Shown: positions 1 to 9,547, counted from the stretch's first letter. The stretch: 64,000 nucleotides of DNA from Thermosynechococcus sp. HN-54 (GCF_023650955.1 NZ_CP098039.1:1178001-1242000), one strand, 5' to 3'. The notes: a model not told the origin generated them from the letters alone. Numbers and translations: made by a program.

Positions 1-145
1 TGTCTAGCAGTTCCGGATGGGTCACCCGTTGCGGCGAAAATTGCCGTTGCGATTCGATACCAAGGGTCAACAAACTGCGAATGAGATTGGCCATCGCCAA
101 TAGTGCCAAGACCGTAAAAGCAACAATATAGATCAACTGCAACAT
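1..145 (-). CDS. DUF2973-type small membrane protein (3' end outside window)
   Basis: An open frame on the minus strand starts with ATG at 145 and runs off the left edge of the window. The first 48 residues begin MLQLIYIVAFTVLALLAMAN, a hydrophobic N-terminal helix, followed by a polar stretch with QRQFSPQR. This matches my memory of the cyanobacterial DUF2973 family, which often lies beside DUF2605 genes; a DUF2605 gene indeed sits 36 bp upstream on the same strand. Function unknown; probably a small membrane-anchored protein. Confidence 0.6.
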   Translation of the reverse strand, partial: MLQLIYIVAFTVLALLAMANLIRSLLTLGIESQRQFSPQRVTHPELLD

Positions 146-181
146 GAAGAGAGCACCTCCGAGCCAAGCGCCGAGAATGGT

Positions 182-505
182 TTAAGCGTCACAAGATTTA
201 GATAGGCGATAGTGGTGGGCAACCTGCCAGCACTCCATCAACAGCGTATGCCACTGCATCAACACCTGTGTATCAACGCCCACTTGGCCATCCGTTGCCC
301 GAAACAGGCTTTGGGTGGCAACGACATCGTTGAGGGCAGTCTCCACCCGTTCAAGGAGGGCTCGCTGTTCCACCACGCTCAAGAAGGGAATCACTTCTGT
401 CTGCAAGAGCGATCGCGATCGCGTGAACCAGTACTGAAAATCTTCGAGTAGCGGTTCCAGCAAGACCTTAAGCAGTTGAGGTTCAGGTAAATTTGAGTGC
501 AGCAT
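182..505 (-). CDS. DUF2605 family protein
   Basis: A 107-residue soluble protein, mostly helical, beginning MLHSNLPEPQLLKVLLEPLL and containing EDFQYWFTRSRSLLQTE near residues 21-37. This N-terminal block is typical of the cyanobacteria-specific DUF2605 family, whose function is unknown. It lies upstream of the DUF2973-like gene on the same strand with a 36-bp gap, so the two are probably co-transcribed. The pairing is a recurring cyanobacterial arrangement as far as I recall. Nothing in the sequence suggests catalysis. Confidence 0.7.
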   Translation of the reverse strand: MLHSNLPEPQLLKVLLEPLLEDFQYWFTRSRSLLQTEVIPFLSVVEQRALLERVETALNDVVATQSLFRATDGQVGVDTQVLMQWHTLLMECWQVAHHYRLSKSCDA

Positions 506-670
506 AGGGGTTAATGAGGGCGACCTACTTCTATCTTAAATCTTAAACTCGTTTACATATCGTTACATTTTTAATCTTTGACTGCATCTTTCCTCGGCCA
601 AGGCAAACGCATACTGGAAAAGTAAGCCAATCGTTGGTGGGAATGCCACCATGCCTCTGCCCGCCTGCTC

Positions 671-1047
671 GACCATCAACTCCTTGACATCATTGCTCTA
701 ACCATCTGTACCATCCTCTGTGGTGCAGAGACTTTGGGGGCAAGCCGTGGCTCAACTGCGAGAAGGAGAAGTCATTGCCATCGATAGCAAGACCCTGCGG
801 CACTCTTACGAGCAAGGCGGAAAACGAGGAGCAATTCACAGGGTCAGTGCTTCGGCCAGTCAGCACGTCGGTGTTCTGGACACGCACCAACTATCGAGCG
901 ACGCTACTCTCTGCTGAGTCTTGACGGTGGGGTAGAGCGGTTTGCGCAGGTGGTGCGTTGGGGGATTGAAAACCAAGGGCATTGGGTGCTGAATGTGGCT
1001 TTTGGGGAGGATGACTGCCTTGCTCGCCTCCTTGCTACTGCCTGAGT
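671..1047 (+). mobile_element. Decayed ISAs1-family transposase remnant
   Basis: Three blocks in different frames resemble ISAs1 (H-repeat) transposases: an N-terminal DHQLLDIIALTICTILCGAE from 671, a central block with VIAIDSKTLRHSY and AIHRVSA around 770-850, and a C-terminal block with WGIENQGHWVLNVAFGEDD near 959-1017. The blocks are joined by frameshifts and the spacing is shorter than in an intact transposase, so it is a deleted, non-functional copy. No terminal inverted repeats were recognised. The last bases (1019-1061) recur at 42099-42141. Confidence 0.75.
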
Positions 1048-1140
1048 ATGCGTTTGCCCTGCTTGAATCATATTAAAACTAGACACCCGTTCAAAAAAAA
1101 GATGTTTACTAGGAATGAACATTTGCTCAGGCAGACAACC

Positions 1141-1590
1141 ATGGATGAATTTATGGCAGCGGCGATCGCCGAAGCAGAGCAAGGACTCAGAGAAGGTGGC
1201 ATTCCCATTGGCTCAGTCTTGGTGCGCAATGGTCAAATCATTGGTCGTGGTCACAACCAGCGGGTGCAGCGGGGCAGTCCGATTCTGCATGCGGAGATTG
1301 ACTGTCTGGCTAATGCGGGTCGCATCGGTTGCTATGATGATACGGTGCTGTACTCAACCCTGATGCCCTGTTATCTCTGTGCCGGTGCGGTGGTACAGTT
1401 TGGCATCAAAAAAGTGATTGCTGGTGAATCCCAGACCTTTGCCGGCGCGCGGGAGTTTATGGAAGCCCACGGGGTTGAAGTCATTGACTTGAATTTGCAG
1501 CGATGCCAGCAGTTGATGCAGGACTTTATTGCGCAGCATCCCCAGCTCTGGTTTGAGGACATCGGTGAACTTGCCCCTGAAGGAGAGTAG
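1141..1590 (+). CDS. Cytosine/nucleoside deaminase family protein
   Basis: A 149-residue zinc deaminase of the CDA fold. It carries the zinc-binding and proton-shuttle motif HAEIDCL (His and Glu) and the second zinc motif PCYLCAGA. The sequence around HAE and TLMPCYLC resembles yeast-type cytosine deaminase more than tRNA adenosine deaminase TadA, so cytosine or a related base or nucleoside is the likely substrate. I chose ATG 1141 because the longer frame from 1048 adds residues unlike the family that come from the IS remnant. The promoter may therefore have been affected by the decayed IS. Substrate is inferred, not proven. Confidence 0.75.
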   Translation: MDEFMAAAIAEAEQGLREGGIPIGSVLVRNGQIIGRGHNQRVQRGSPILHAEIDCLANAGRIGCYDDTVLYSTLMPCYLCAGAVVQFGIKKVIAGESQTFAGAREFMEAHGVEVIDLNLQRCQQLMQDFIAQHPQLWFEDIGELAPEGE

Positions 1591-1596
1591 CAAAAT

Positions 1597-2748
1597 TTAG
1601 GACACGGGAATACGCGGCAAGCGGTTCTTGAAGCCGCAGAGAATTTCCCAAGTAATTGTGCCTAGGGCGTCCGCCCAAGTCTCCACGGTTAGGCAGTCCT
1701 CGCCATCTTCGCCTAGGAGCGTGACGACATCCCCCTCTTGCAAGCCATCAATGTCACTCACATCAATCATCAGTTGATCCATCGTAATTGCCCCCACTTG
1801 GCGCACCCGTTTTCCCTGGACTAGGACTTCGAGCTTGTTGGAAAGAAGGCGCGGCACCCCATCGGCGTAACCAATGCCAACAACGGCAATTTTCATCGGT
1901 TTCGGGGCAATGAATTGGTGGCCATAGCTAATGCCCGTATGGGCGGGAATCTCCTTCAAAAGGGTAATGCGCGATCGCACCTGCATGACTGGTCGCAGCG
2001 GCACCACATCTCGTAAATGGGGGGCAGGATACACGCCGTAGAGACTCAAACCAATCCGCACCATGTCATAGTGGCTACTGCGATTGGCCAAGGTGGCTGC
2101 TGAATTGGCCATGTGACGGCGCACAGCGCCTAAACCTAGGGCTGAAATTTGTTCCCACACCTGCTCAAAATAGGCCTGCTGCTGCCGCATCAAAGTGGAG
2201 TCAGGGTCATCGGCACTGGCAAAGTGGGAGTAAATGCCTTGGATGCGCAGGTGGGGTAACCGCTGCACAAATTGCACAAAACCCACCGCATCCTGCCACG
2301 GACAGCCCAAGCGAGACATGCCCGTATCAATCATCAAATGCACATCAAGGGGTTCCCGCAGATGATCGGCGTAGTCGGAGAAAATGAGTGCCTGCTTAGG
2401 GGTTGAGAGGGTAGGCTGGAGTTGCCACTCGGCCATCATCTGTACCTGCACGGGCAAGTTGACCGATCCCAAGACCAAAATTGGTGCTGTCATCCCCGCC
2501 TGCCGTAGAGCAATCCCTTCGGGAATGGTGGCTACCCCCAACCAAGTGGCTCCATGGGCTAAAACCGTCTGTGCTACCGTGACCGCGCCATGACCATAGG
2601 CATCTGCTTTCACCACGGCTAAGAGTTCCGTTGTCGGTGCCAGCCACTGGCGGAGATGTTGGGTGTTGGCTGCCAAGGCGGCCAAATCAATTTCGATCCA
2701 CGCGCGCTCACACTCATGGGAACTGGTGAGCTGTTCCTGACTGAGCAT
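1597..2748 (-). CDS. alr: Alanine racemase
   Basis: Pyridoxal-phosphate enzyme that interconverts L- and D-alanine for peptidoglycan. With ATG 2748 the protein has 383 residues, normal for Alr. The PLP lysine is visible in AVVKADAYGHG (Lys47), and the catalytic tyrosine region appears as GISYGHQF in the C-terminal half. A longer frame opens at 2862 but its first 38 residues look like untranslated leader. It stands divergent from murI, the glutamate racemase, so the two D-amino-acid enzymes for the cell wall share a 309-bp control region. Confidence 0.93.
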   Translation of the reverse strand: MLSQEQLTSSHECERAWIEIDLAALAANTQHLRQWLAPTTELLAVVKADAYGHGAVTVAQTVLAHGATWLGVATIPEGIALRQAGMTAPILVLGSVNLPVQVQMMAEWQLQPTLSTPKQALIFSDYADHLREPLDVHLMIDTGMSRLGCPWQDAVGFVQFVQRLPHLRIQGIYSHFASADDPDSTLMRQQQAYFEQVWEQISALGLGAVRRHMANSAATLANRSSHYDMVRIGLSLYGVYPAPHLRDVVPLRPVMQVRSRITLLKEIPAHTGISYGHQFIAPKPMKIAVVGIGYADGVPRLLSNKLEVLVQGKRVRQVGAITMDQLMIDVSDIDGLQEGDVVTLLGEDGEDCLTVETWADALGTITWEILCGFKNRLPRIPVS

Positions 2749-3057
2749 TGTTTTTCCTATCCTCACACCATAATTCCCTAGTAGGGGGTGACCAACCCTA
2801 CAGCCACTGACGGTCTGTGATTCAATGTATAGCACTCTATGTTCAGTCTTAGCGTCAATCATTCGGTTCTTAGCAAAACCTGCTAGAGTGGCACTACAGC
2901 TCTTTTCTAAGACCTAGGGCCTATCAAGGGGATGCCTTGTGGCTCTCACGGTTTTTGAGCGTGTTCCATCTCCGTAAAAAGGGCGGTAGATTGGCTGTGG
3001 TTGCCCTCTGTCTGAACGGGGCAATGTCATTTTTGTTGGTGTGAGGTCGAGGTTCGA
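2749..3057. promoter_or_regulatory. Divergent alr / murI intergenic region
   Basis: This 309-bp region between two divergent cell-wall racemase genes must hold both promoters. I see no gene in it: the open frames are short and start with residues unlike any family I know. No clear -35/-10 pair or operator could be singled out by eye. Confidence 0.4.
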
Positions 3058-3951
3058 GTGGACAACTGGCACAAGACATCCCTAGGGCTAAATCCTCTGG
3101 GAGCGATTGGCGTGTTTGACAGTGGGGTGGGGGGCTTAACGGTTTTACAGGCACTCCAAAGCCTTTTACCCCAAGAATCGTTTCTCTACTTTGGTGATAC
3201 GGCACGGTTGCCCTATGGAACTCGCCGCCGCAGTGAAATTCTCCAATATGTGCGGGAGATTCTAACGTGGATGCATTCCCAAGGCGTCAAGATGGCGGTG
3301 ATGGCCTGCAACACCAGTTCAGCCCTTGCCCTGGCACAGGTGCGTAGTGAGTTTCCCTTTCCGATCCTTGGCTTGATTGTCCCCGCTGCCAAGATGGCGG
3401 TCACTCTAGGAGAGCGCATTGGTGTCATTGCTACCCCCGCAACGGTTAAAAGCGGTGCCTATGCACGGGCACTTCAGGAACTCTCACCCACAGTGGCGAT
3501 CGCCCAAGTGGCTTGCCCTGAGTTTGTCCCCCTTGTGGAAAGTAACTGCTTAGAGGGCGATCGTGTCCATCGCATTGTTCGTCAGACCCTAAAACCTCTA
3601 GTTGACTTTGACCCCGATACCCTCATTTATGGTTGCACCCATTACCCCCACCTGCGCCATGTGATTGAACAGTATTTGCCCGCAACGGTTCATCACCTTG
3701 ATCCTGCCCATGCCGTTGCCCGTGCAACAGTGCGCAAACTAGAGGCCATGAATTTAGCGACTCCCTGCCCCCAAGGCCAAGTGCAATTTTATGTCAGCGG
3801 CATACCCGAACAATTTGCCCAATTAGCGAGCCAGTGGCTGGGATACTATCCAACAGTGGAGCATCTCCCCTTGAGCCTCTTGACCCAGTTCTATCCGCCA
3901 TTAGAGATAACCGCCCCCCATCCAGAAGTGCCGATTGTTGTTGCCAGCTAG
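3058..3951 (+). CDS. murI: Glutamate racemase
   Basis: Cofactor-independent racemase making D-glutamate for peptidoglycan. The 297-residue product shows the two-cysteine active site: ACNTSS with Cys84 and YGCTHYPH with Cys193, plus the N-terminal signature FDSGVGGLTVL and the FGDTARLPYG motif. The start is GTG at 3058; the protein begins about 12 residues before the conserved core, which is acceptable for the family, and no better start was found. It is divergent from alr and 88 bp upstream of a Bax-inhibitor-1-like gene in the same direction. Confidence 0.93.
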   Translation: MDNWHKTSLGLNPLGAIGVFDSGVGGLTVLQALQSLLPQESFLYFGDTARLPYGTRRRSEILQYVREILTWMHSQGVKMAVMACNTSSALALAQVRSEFPFPILGLIVPAAKMAVTLGERIGVIATPATVKSGAYARALQELSPTVAIAQVACPEFVPLVESNCLEGDRVHRIVRQTLKPLVDFDPDTLIYGCTHYPHLRHVIEQYLPATVHHLDPAHAVARATVRKLEAMNLATPCPQGQVQFYVSGIPEQFAQLASQWLGYYPTVEHLPLSLLTQFYPPLEITAPHPEVPIVVAS

Positions 3952-4039
3952 GTGCTCTTGGGAATTTTGGCACAATGGAACTATGCCAGAAGTATGCTAT
4001 CTGGCTGTGTTGTCTATTCACCACCCTTGGAGGATTCCC

Positions 4040-4762
4040 GTGAGTAGTACCAGTAATTTTCAAGAGGCGATTCGTGAGGCGCGCAGTAGTGCGATTGTCG
4101 GCGGCAATGTGATTCGCAATGCCTTGCCCTTTGTCGGGGGGGGACTCATCCTCACTGCCATCGGTAGCTGGGGTGGTCTTGGGATAATCAGCGCTGCGCC
4201 TCAGCTGTTCATGCCCACGTTTATCGTGGCGATTATTGCGGAGCTGGTGCTCTTTTTCGTGGCTCAGGGAGCGGCTAACAAAGGGAATAATGGGCTGGCA
4301 CTGCCCCTGTTGGCCACCTACAGTTTGCTGTCGGGCTACACGCTCTCCGGGTTGATTGCCCTCGCCCTCAGTAAGGTGGGCATTATGGGAATTATCATTG
4401 CCGCTGCTGGTTGTGGCATCACATTTATGGCCGCCAGTCCGATTGGCTCTAATCTCTCGGAGCGCGACGGCTTTGCCCTTGCCAAGACGGTACAACTAGG
4501 GATTATTGCCCTGCTGGTGGTGCTGGTTCTCCAGTTAGTCTTCAGCTTCTTTGGTGTCTTTACACCCACGTTTCTGGAAATTGCGATTTCTGGCATCGGT
4601 GTCGTGCTCTTTGTGGGGGCTGCGGTGGTGGACTTCTTTGTCCTGCCGCGGACATACCGCGATGATCAGTATCTCGCTGCTGCCCTTTCGATGTACCTCA
4701 CCTACATCAACCTATTCATCTTTATCCTGCGGTTGCTCATTGCTCTCAATCGCAGTCGCTAA
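4040..4762 (+). CDS. Bax inhibitor-1 / YccA-like membrane protein
   Basis: A 240-residue integral membrane protein with about seven hydrophobic segments, ending in a short basic tail (LNRSR). The layout, with an amphipathic N-terminus followed by [19 protein letters not shown] and the closing [12 protein letters not shown] helix, fits the BI-1/UPF0005 (TMBIM) family, members of which are pH-sensitive Ca2+ leak channels. GTG at 4040 is preferred because GGAGG lies 7 nt upstream; the longer frame from 3935 starts inside murI. The 3' end overlaps aroC by 4 nt tail to tail. Confidence 0.8.
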   Translation: MSSTSNFQEAIREARSSAIVGGNVIRNALPFVGGGLILTAIGSWGGLGIISAAPQLFMPTFIVAIIAELVLFFVAQGAANKGNNGLALPLLATYSLLSGYTLSGLIALALSKVGIMGIIIAAAGCGITFMAASPIGSNLSERDGFALAKTVQLGIIALLVVLVLQLVFSFFGVFTPTFLEIAISGIGVVLFVGAAVVDFFVLPRTYRDDQYLAAALSMYLTYINLFIFILRLLIALNRSR

Positions 4763-5850
4763 AACAGCAGGTGACATTGGGCATGATCCCGTAAGAGGTG
4801 GTCGCAGAGAACTAGAGCCACCATTGCTTCGACCATCGGCACTGCCCGTGGTAGCACACAGGGATCATGCCGCCCTTTGGCTGCAAGGATGGTTTCCTCG
4901 CCAGCTTGATTAACGGTTTTTTGCGGTTGACCAAGGGTTGCGGTCGGCTTAAAGGCGACCCGCAGGATAATGTTTTCACCATTGGAAATCCCCCCCTGAA
5001 CACCGCCAGAGCGGTTGGTACGGGTACGAATTCGCCCCTGTGCATCGGTATAAAACTCATCGTTGTGCTCTTTGCCAGTGAGCAGGGTACCGGCAAACCC
5101 AGAGCCAATTTCAAAGCCCTTACTGGCGGGCAGCGACATCACGCCCTTGGCGAGATCGGCTTCCAGTTTGTCAAAAACGGGTGACCCCAAGCCCACAGGC
5201 ACATTGCGAACCACGCACTCAATGACGCCACCAATGGAGTTGGCCTGCCGCCGAATCTCATCCACAAGGGCAATCATCTTTTCGGCAGTGGTGGCGTCAG
5301 GACAGCGCATGATGTTGGCTTCCACCGCAGCCGCTTCTACGGTGTCGGGATCAACTACGGCTTCAATGTCCTTGACCCGCTTGACGTAGGCAATGATTTC
5401 AGTACCCGCTACCTGAGTCAGAATTTTGCGGGCGATCGCCCCCGCTGCAACCCGCCCAATCGTTTCCCGTGCCGAGGAACGCCCACCCCCTTGCCAGTTA
5501 CGAATTCCATATTTGCCCTCATACGTGGCATCCGCATGGGAGGGACGATAGACCTGTGCCATTTCGGCATAATCTTCAGGACGGGTATCCTTGTTGCGCA
5601 CCAGAATGGCAATGGGCGTACCGAGAGTTTTGCCCTCAAAGACCCCGGAGAGAATTTCACAGCGATCGCTCTCTTGGCGAGGTGTGGTTAAACGACTTTG
5701 GCCGGGGCGGCGGCGATCCAGTTCCTTTTGAATATCGGCTTCCGATAGCTCCAGACGGGGAGGGCATCCATCCACAACCACCCCCACACCGCCCCCGTGG
5801 GACTCCCCAAAGGTGGTGACACGAAACAGATGCCCAAACGTATTGCCCAT
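4759..5850 (-). CDS. aroC: Chorismate synthase
   Basis: Last step of the shikimate pathway: removes phosphate from EPSP to give chorismate, with reduced FMN as cofactor. The 363-residue protein starts [20 protein letters not shown] and carries the family signatures FGESHG, RPGQS near residue 48, GGRSSARET and [11 protein letters not shown]. Length and motif order are those of a normal AroC. It ends 4 nt into the BI-1 gene and sits 15 bp downstream of the IscA-like gene on the same strand, so the two may be co-transcribed. Confidence 0.96.
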   Translation of the reverse strand: MGNTFGHLFRVTTFGESHGGGVGVVVDGCPPRLELSEADIQKELDRRRPGQSRLTTPRQESDRCEILSGVFEGKTLGTPIAILVRNKDTRPEDYAEMAQVYRPSHADATYEGKYGIRNWQGGGRSSARETIGRVAAGAIARKILTQVAGTEIIAYVKRVKDIEAVVDPDTVEAAAVEANIMRCPDATTAEKMIALVDEIRRQANSIGGVIECVVRNVPVGLGSPVFDKLEADLAKGVMSLPASKGFEIGSGFAGTLLTGKEHNDEFYTDAQGRIRTRTNRSGGVQGGISNGENIILRVAFKPTATLGQPQKTVNQAGEETILAAKGRHDPCVLPRAVPMVEAMVALVLCDHLLRDHAQCHLLF

Positions 5851-5865
5851 AACGATTCCTGAAAC

Positions 5866-6204
5866 CTACGATCCGCTCACCCGAAAGGCCATGCCACAGC
5901 CACAGGTTTGACTGGCATTGGGGTTGTGGAAGCGAAAGGCACCCCCCATCAAATCCTCGATGTAATCCACCCGCAAGCCCCGCAAAAGATCAGCTGCTTC
6001 AGCGGCGATCGCGATCGTCCAGCCTTGGGACTGAGTGAGCACATCCGTCGGCTCAGGTTCAGCCACAAGGGCAAGATCATAGCGCCAGTCACTGCAATCA
6101 CTGGGTTGCACCTGAATCCGCAGAATGGTTGCTTGGCCTCGACTGACGCCGTGGGCTTGGAGACGTTCCAACTCTTGAATGGCTGCGGGGGTCAATTCCA
6201 CCAT
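5866..6204 (-). CDS. HesB/IscA/ErpA-like iron-sulfur carrier
   Basis: A 112-residue A-type iron-sulfur protein. The C-terminal CGCG motif is preserved as QTCGCGMAF and the family block DYIEDLMGGAFRFHNPNA precedes it. The first of the three usual cysteines, normally near residue 35, is not obvious: a Cys appears only in PSDCSDW. It may therefore bind cofactor differently from canonical IscA. ATG 6204 (MVELTP) matches how family members usually start; an ATG at 6213 is the alternative. It lies between aroC and the epimerase gene, all on the minus strand. Confidence 0.8.
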   Translation of the reverse strand: MVELTPAAIQELERLQAHGVSRGQATILRIQVQPSDCSDWRYDLALVAEPEPTDVLTQSQGWTIAIAAEAADLLRGLRVDYIEDLMGGAFRFHNPNASQTCGCGMAFRVSGS

Positions 6205-6215
6205 TTTGCACAAAA

Positions 6216-7154
6216 CTAACGGGAACCATTAGTATATCGTGGTTTGAGGAGCTTAGTTAGAGCCGCCTTGGCGTTGGCATAGTCAAATTGAAAGCCCGTA
6301 GCCAGCGTCCGCTCCGGCAACACTCGCTGACCCTTGAGAACGACATCGGCGCCCTCCCCAAGCAGGAGTTGGAGGACGGGAGCCGGCACAGGCAACCACG
6401 AGGGGCGTTGCATCACCTCTCCTAATACACGGCAAAAGTCCGCCATCGTCAGTGGCTCCGGGGCGGTGGCATTGTAAACCCCCTGCATTCCCGCTTGATC
6501 CACTGCGGCCAGAATCAGGCGCACTAAGTCCTGCTGATGGATCCACGAAAACCACTGCTGACCCGATCCAAGGGGACCCCCTAGATATAACTGAAAGGGC
6601 AGTAGGAGCTTGGCCAGTGCCCCCTGCTCGCCGAGGACAATGCCAAAACGGAGAATCACTAACCGCACCCCCAAGTCTGTCACCCCTTGGGCAGCCGCTT
6701 CCCAGTCCACACAGACCTTGGCGAGAAAATCATTTCCCGCTGCATGGGTTTCGACAAATGTTTCTGTATCACTGGTGCCGTAGTAACCAATGGCAGAGGT
6801 GGAGACTAACACCTGCGGTCGCTGTTGACATTGGGCGATCGCCTGCACCAACTGCTGTGTCCCCACCACGCGACTATCGTAAATCTCTTGCTTGCGCTGA
6901 GCCGTCCAACGGCCATTGGCTAGGGGTTCACCCGCTAGGTTAATCACGGCATCCGCCCCCTCAAGGGCAGCAAACCAGTCCCCAGCGGCTTTGGGGGTGT
7001 AGCCCACCCATTCAACCTGGGGAATGCCAGCGAATTGTTTGGCCGCTTTCGCAGGGGAGCGTACCAAGGCAACCACGTGATCACCGCGATCGCTGAGGGC
7101 TTTGACCACGTGTTGGCCAACAAATCCTGTGGCACCGCTAACAACGACTCTCAT
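6216..7154 (-). CDS. TIGR01777-type NAD(P)-binding epimerase (SulA/YfcH family)
   Basis: A 312-residue extended short-chain dehydrogenase/reductase. The N-terminal nucleotide motif is VSGATGFVGQHVV, followed by AVINLAGEPLANGRW, which is diagnostic of the TIGR01777/YfcH group, and a YYGTSD segment with the catalytic tyrosine region. A C-terminal DUF1731-like part includes GEGADVVLKGQRVLP. In plants and cyanobacteria members are sometimes called cell-division inhibitor SulA-like, but the enzymatic substrate is not known. It starts 9 bp after the next gene upstream ends, consistent with an operon. Confidence 0.85.
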   Translation of the reverse strand: MRVVVSGATGFVGQHVVKALSDRGDHVVALVRSPAKAAKQFAGIPQVEWVGYTPKAAGDWFAALEGADAVINLAGEPLANGRWTAQRKQEIYDSRVVGTQQLVQAIAQCQQRPQVLVSTSAIGYYGTSDTETFVETHAAGNDFLAKVCVDWEAAAQGVTDLGVRLVILRFGIVLGEQGALAKLLLPFQLYLGGPLGSGQQWFSWIHQQDLVRLILAAVDQAGMQGVYNATAPEPLTMADFCRVLGEVMQRPSWLPVPAPVLQLLLGEGADVVLKGQRVLPERTLATGFQFDYANAKAALTKLLKPRYTNGSR

Positions 7155-7163
7155 AGGTGGGGA

Positions 7164-7604
7164 TCAATGGGATACACTGGACGTTGCAGCCTCAAGGGAT
7201 TCGACAAGGGGTTGCCACTCTGTACCGTAGCGCTCCCGTAGGGCTTGCCAAGCAGCCACCTGACCCTCTGCATATTCACCGGGTTTGCCCCACTGCAAAA
7301 AAGCACTGAGGACAGATTTTTCGTTGTCATCAAGAAAGCGAATGGCATAGGTGGGGAAGTTGCCCCGCTTGGCTTGCCCCTCCTCGAAGCGAATTTTGGC
7401 CACCTGATCCATATTCAGGTGAAACTCAAAGTCCTCCGTGTGCATGTTGGCATAGCGCCCCTTGGGCAGTTCAGCATAGAAGACCTTGGCGAGGGGCGAT
7501 CGCACCTCCAAAACTGCAACATCGTTGGTGACGACAAGGCGCAGTAGCCCCAATTGCTCACAATCTTTGAGAAATTGCTGAAAGGAGGGAGAGGTATCGG
7601 ACAT
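7164..7604 (-). CDS. ChuX/HutX-like domain protein (putative)
   Basis: A 146-residue soluble protein. The part around FEFHLNMDQVAKIRFEEGQA and YAIRFLD suggests the heme-utilisation ChuX/HutX-like fold found in short cyanobacterial proteins, but this is a recollection and not a certain match. No heme-binding motif stands out. I chose ATG 7604 (MSDTSPSF) over the longer frame from 7673, whose first 23 residues look non-coding. It lies between transaldolase and the epimerase gene on the same strand. Confidence 0.5.
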   Translation of the reverse strand: MSDTSPSFQQFLKDCEQLGLLRLVVTNDVAVLEVRSPLAKVFYAELPKGRYANMHTEDFEFHLNMDQVAKIRFEEGQAKRGNFPTYAIRFLDDNEKSVLSAFLQWGKPGEYAEGQVAAWQALRERYGTEWQPLVESLEAATSSVSH

Positions 7605-7682
7605 GGTTGGTGCATCAGCTATGAACGCTTCTTCCACTGTGACGCACAGGGGATGCCGATGCAAGCCTGCCAAGATGGCTCT

Positions 7683-8858
7683 CTATTTCGCCTTAGCCAA
7701 GTGCAGGACAACTCCCAAACCCGCGCCCATATCCTCTGGCGTGACTTTACCATCGTGGTTGGCGTCAAGGGCATCAAAGACCGCATCGGTTCCCAGCCAC
7801 TCTTCGCGGGTGATAATGCCATCGCCATCGAGGTCATAGACATGGAAGAGTTCTTCCGCTGCATGGGTGAGGGTTTCTGCCCCTTCAAGGCGCGCCAGTC
7901 GCTGCGTCAAGAGATCCTCAAGGGTCTCCAGTGCCTTGGTGAAGCCCTTAATGCCCTCATCCAGTTTTTCACTGGCCATCTCATCAGCCGCGTGCATCTT
8001 GCGGAAGGTGGCCTCATCCATCGGGATTTTTTCAATGTCAAGGGTGGCAGCGATCGCCGGATCCAGTTTGCGTTTTAGTTCGCCCGTCGTATTTTGTAGC
8101 TCTTGCAGCAGTGCCGGCGAAATGGTGAGCAGATCGCAGCCTGCGAGTTCAATGATTTCGCCAATATTGCGGAAGCTGGCGCCCATCACTTCGGTGGGAT
8201 AGCCAAATTTCTTGTAGTAGTTATAGATTTTGGTGACGGAAATCACCCCCGGATCCTCAGACCCCGGATACTCGGCACGACCGGTTTTTTTCTTGTACCA
8301 GTCAAGGATACGACCCACAAAGGGAGAAATCAGGGTCACACCCGCCTCAGCGCAGGCGATCGCCTGATGCAGGCCAAACAGCAGCGTGAGATTACAGTGA
8401 ATGCCCTCTTTTTCAAGAATTTCAGCAGCGCGAATCCCCTCCCATGTCGAGGCAATTTTAATGAGCACGCGATCGCGCCCCACGCCAGCGGCTTCGTACT
8501 GGGCAATCAAATCCCGCGCCTTTTGGACTGTGGCTGCCGTATCGTAGGACAGCCGTGCATCCACTTCCGTTGAGACCCGACCGGGAATAATCTGCAAAAT
8601 TTTCAGGCCAAAGGCCACCGCCAAGCGATCCACAGCGAGGGAGACAATCTCACGCGAAGTCGCACCAGACCCCAAATCAGCTTTGGCCTTGAGCAGGGTT
8701 TCATCCACAATGGGCTGGTACTCTTTCATTTGGGCGGCAGCCGTAATCAACGAGGGATTGGTGGTGGCATCACGGGGGGTAAATTTTTTGATGGCGAGGA
8801 TGTCTCCCGTATCGGCGACCACGACTGTCATTTGTCGCAACTGTTCCAGCAAGTTCAT
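7683..8858 (-). CDS. tal: Transaldolase with C-terminal EF-hand pair
   Basis: Transfers a dihydroxyacetone unit between sugar phosphates in the pentose phosphate pathway. Residues 1-325 form a type-1 transaldolase: DATTNPSLI near residue 30, the Schiff-base lysine in [11 protein letters not shown] (Lys134), and [10 protein letters not shown]. The C-terminus adds two EF-hand loops, residues 342-353 ([12 protein letters not shown]) and 365-376 ([12 protein letters not shown]), both with good Ca2+ ligands. The total of 391 residues exceeds the about 320 of plain transaldolase. The fusion suggests calcium sensing or Ca2+-stabilised structure; that is inference. Confidence 0.93.
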   Translation of the reverse strand: MNLLEQLRQMTVVVADTGDILAIKKFTPRDATTNPSLITAAAQMKEYQPIVDETLLKAKADLGSGATSREIVSLAVDRLAVAFGLKILQIIPGRVSTEVDARLSYDTAATVQKARDLIAQYEAAGVGRDRVLIKIASTWEGIRAAEILEKEGIHCNLTLLFGLHQAIACAEAGVTLISPFVGRILDWYKKKTGRAEYPGSEDPGVISVTKIYNYYKKFGYPTEVMGASFRNIGEIIELAGCDLLTISPALLQELQNTTGELKRKLDPAIAATLDIEKIPMDEATFRKMHAADEMASEKLDEGIKGFTKALETLEDLLTQRLARLEGAETLTHAAEELFHVYDLDGDGIITREEWLGTDAVFDALDANHDGKVTPEDMGAGLGVVLHLAKAK

Positions 8859-8943
8859 GAGACAGGTCTCCCAAACGTGTCCCTTTCATTATCGTTCGCC
8901 CGGGGAAAGCAGCGTAACAAAGCGCAATATCAAAGCCCAGTCT

Positions 8944-9486
8944 CTAGGTGCGATCCGTCACTGACCACCCCTGAGCCTCGACCCGCGATCGCCAGTGCTG
9001 CCATTGTTGCTGTAGCTCCCGACCCGTTGCCGGCGTATTCAGGTGATTGCGCCAAAGGATCAGCGCGTCTTCGGGGGGGTTCTCGTAGTAGTGGGAACGC
9101 CGTCCCACCAGTTCAAAGCCAAAGTGCTGATAGAGCCGTTGCGCGGCTTCGTTGCTGGCCCGTACTTCCAACGTTGCCCACTGGCGATCGCCCCTCTGAT
9201 GCCCCAGTTGCAAGAGCCGACACAGGAGCACCCCCGCCAAGCCCTGCCGCCGGTACTGCGGATGCACCATCAACAGCACAAGGTGCAATTCATCAGCAAT
9301 CCCCCAGCTGACACCACAACCGCAAATCTGATCCGGTGTGGCCACCACCAAGAGGGTGTGGTGCGGATTCTCCAACTCACGGGCATAGCTTTGGTGTGAC
9401 CAAAAGCCCCCCAGACACACCTGATCCAGTTGAACGATGCTATCTAGATCCTTAATCGTTAGGCGTCGTAATTCTAATTGCCCCAT
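8944..9486 (-). CDS. rimI: Ribosomal-protein-alanine N-acetyltransferase RimI-like
   Basis: A GNAT-fold acetyltransferase of 180 residues. The acetyl-CoA loop is visible as HPQYRRQGLAGVLL (Q/RxxGxA type), followed by TLEVRASNEAAQRLYQHFGF and RSHYYENPPEDALIL, the latter typical of RimI, which acetylates the N-terminal alanine of ribosomal protein S18. ATG 9486 is chosen over the frame from 9501, which adds only five residues. It is divergent from the DUF2996 gene, whose ATG is 61 bp away. Confidence 0.82.
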   Translation of the reverse strand: MGQLELRRLTIKDLDSIVQLDQVCLGGFWSHQSYARELENPHHTLLVVATPDQICGCGVSWGIADELHLVLLMVHPQYRRQGLAGVLLCRLLQLGHQRGDRQWATLEVRASNEAAQRLYQHFGFELVGRRSHYYENPPEDALILWRNHLNTPATGRELQQQWQHWRSRVEAQGWSVTDRT

Positions 9487-9547
9487 GGCCGTTGCCTGCA
9501 AGGGAGAGTGCTATCATGCAGAGGAAATGGTACCGTGTAGCAGTGCT

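Noticed and set aside
1048-1140. Longer start for the deaminase
   Set aside because: The extra 31 residues come from IS remnant sequence and are unlike the family N-terminus.
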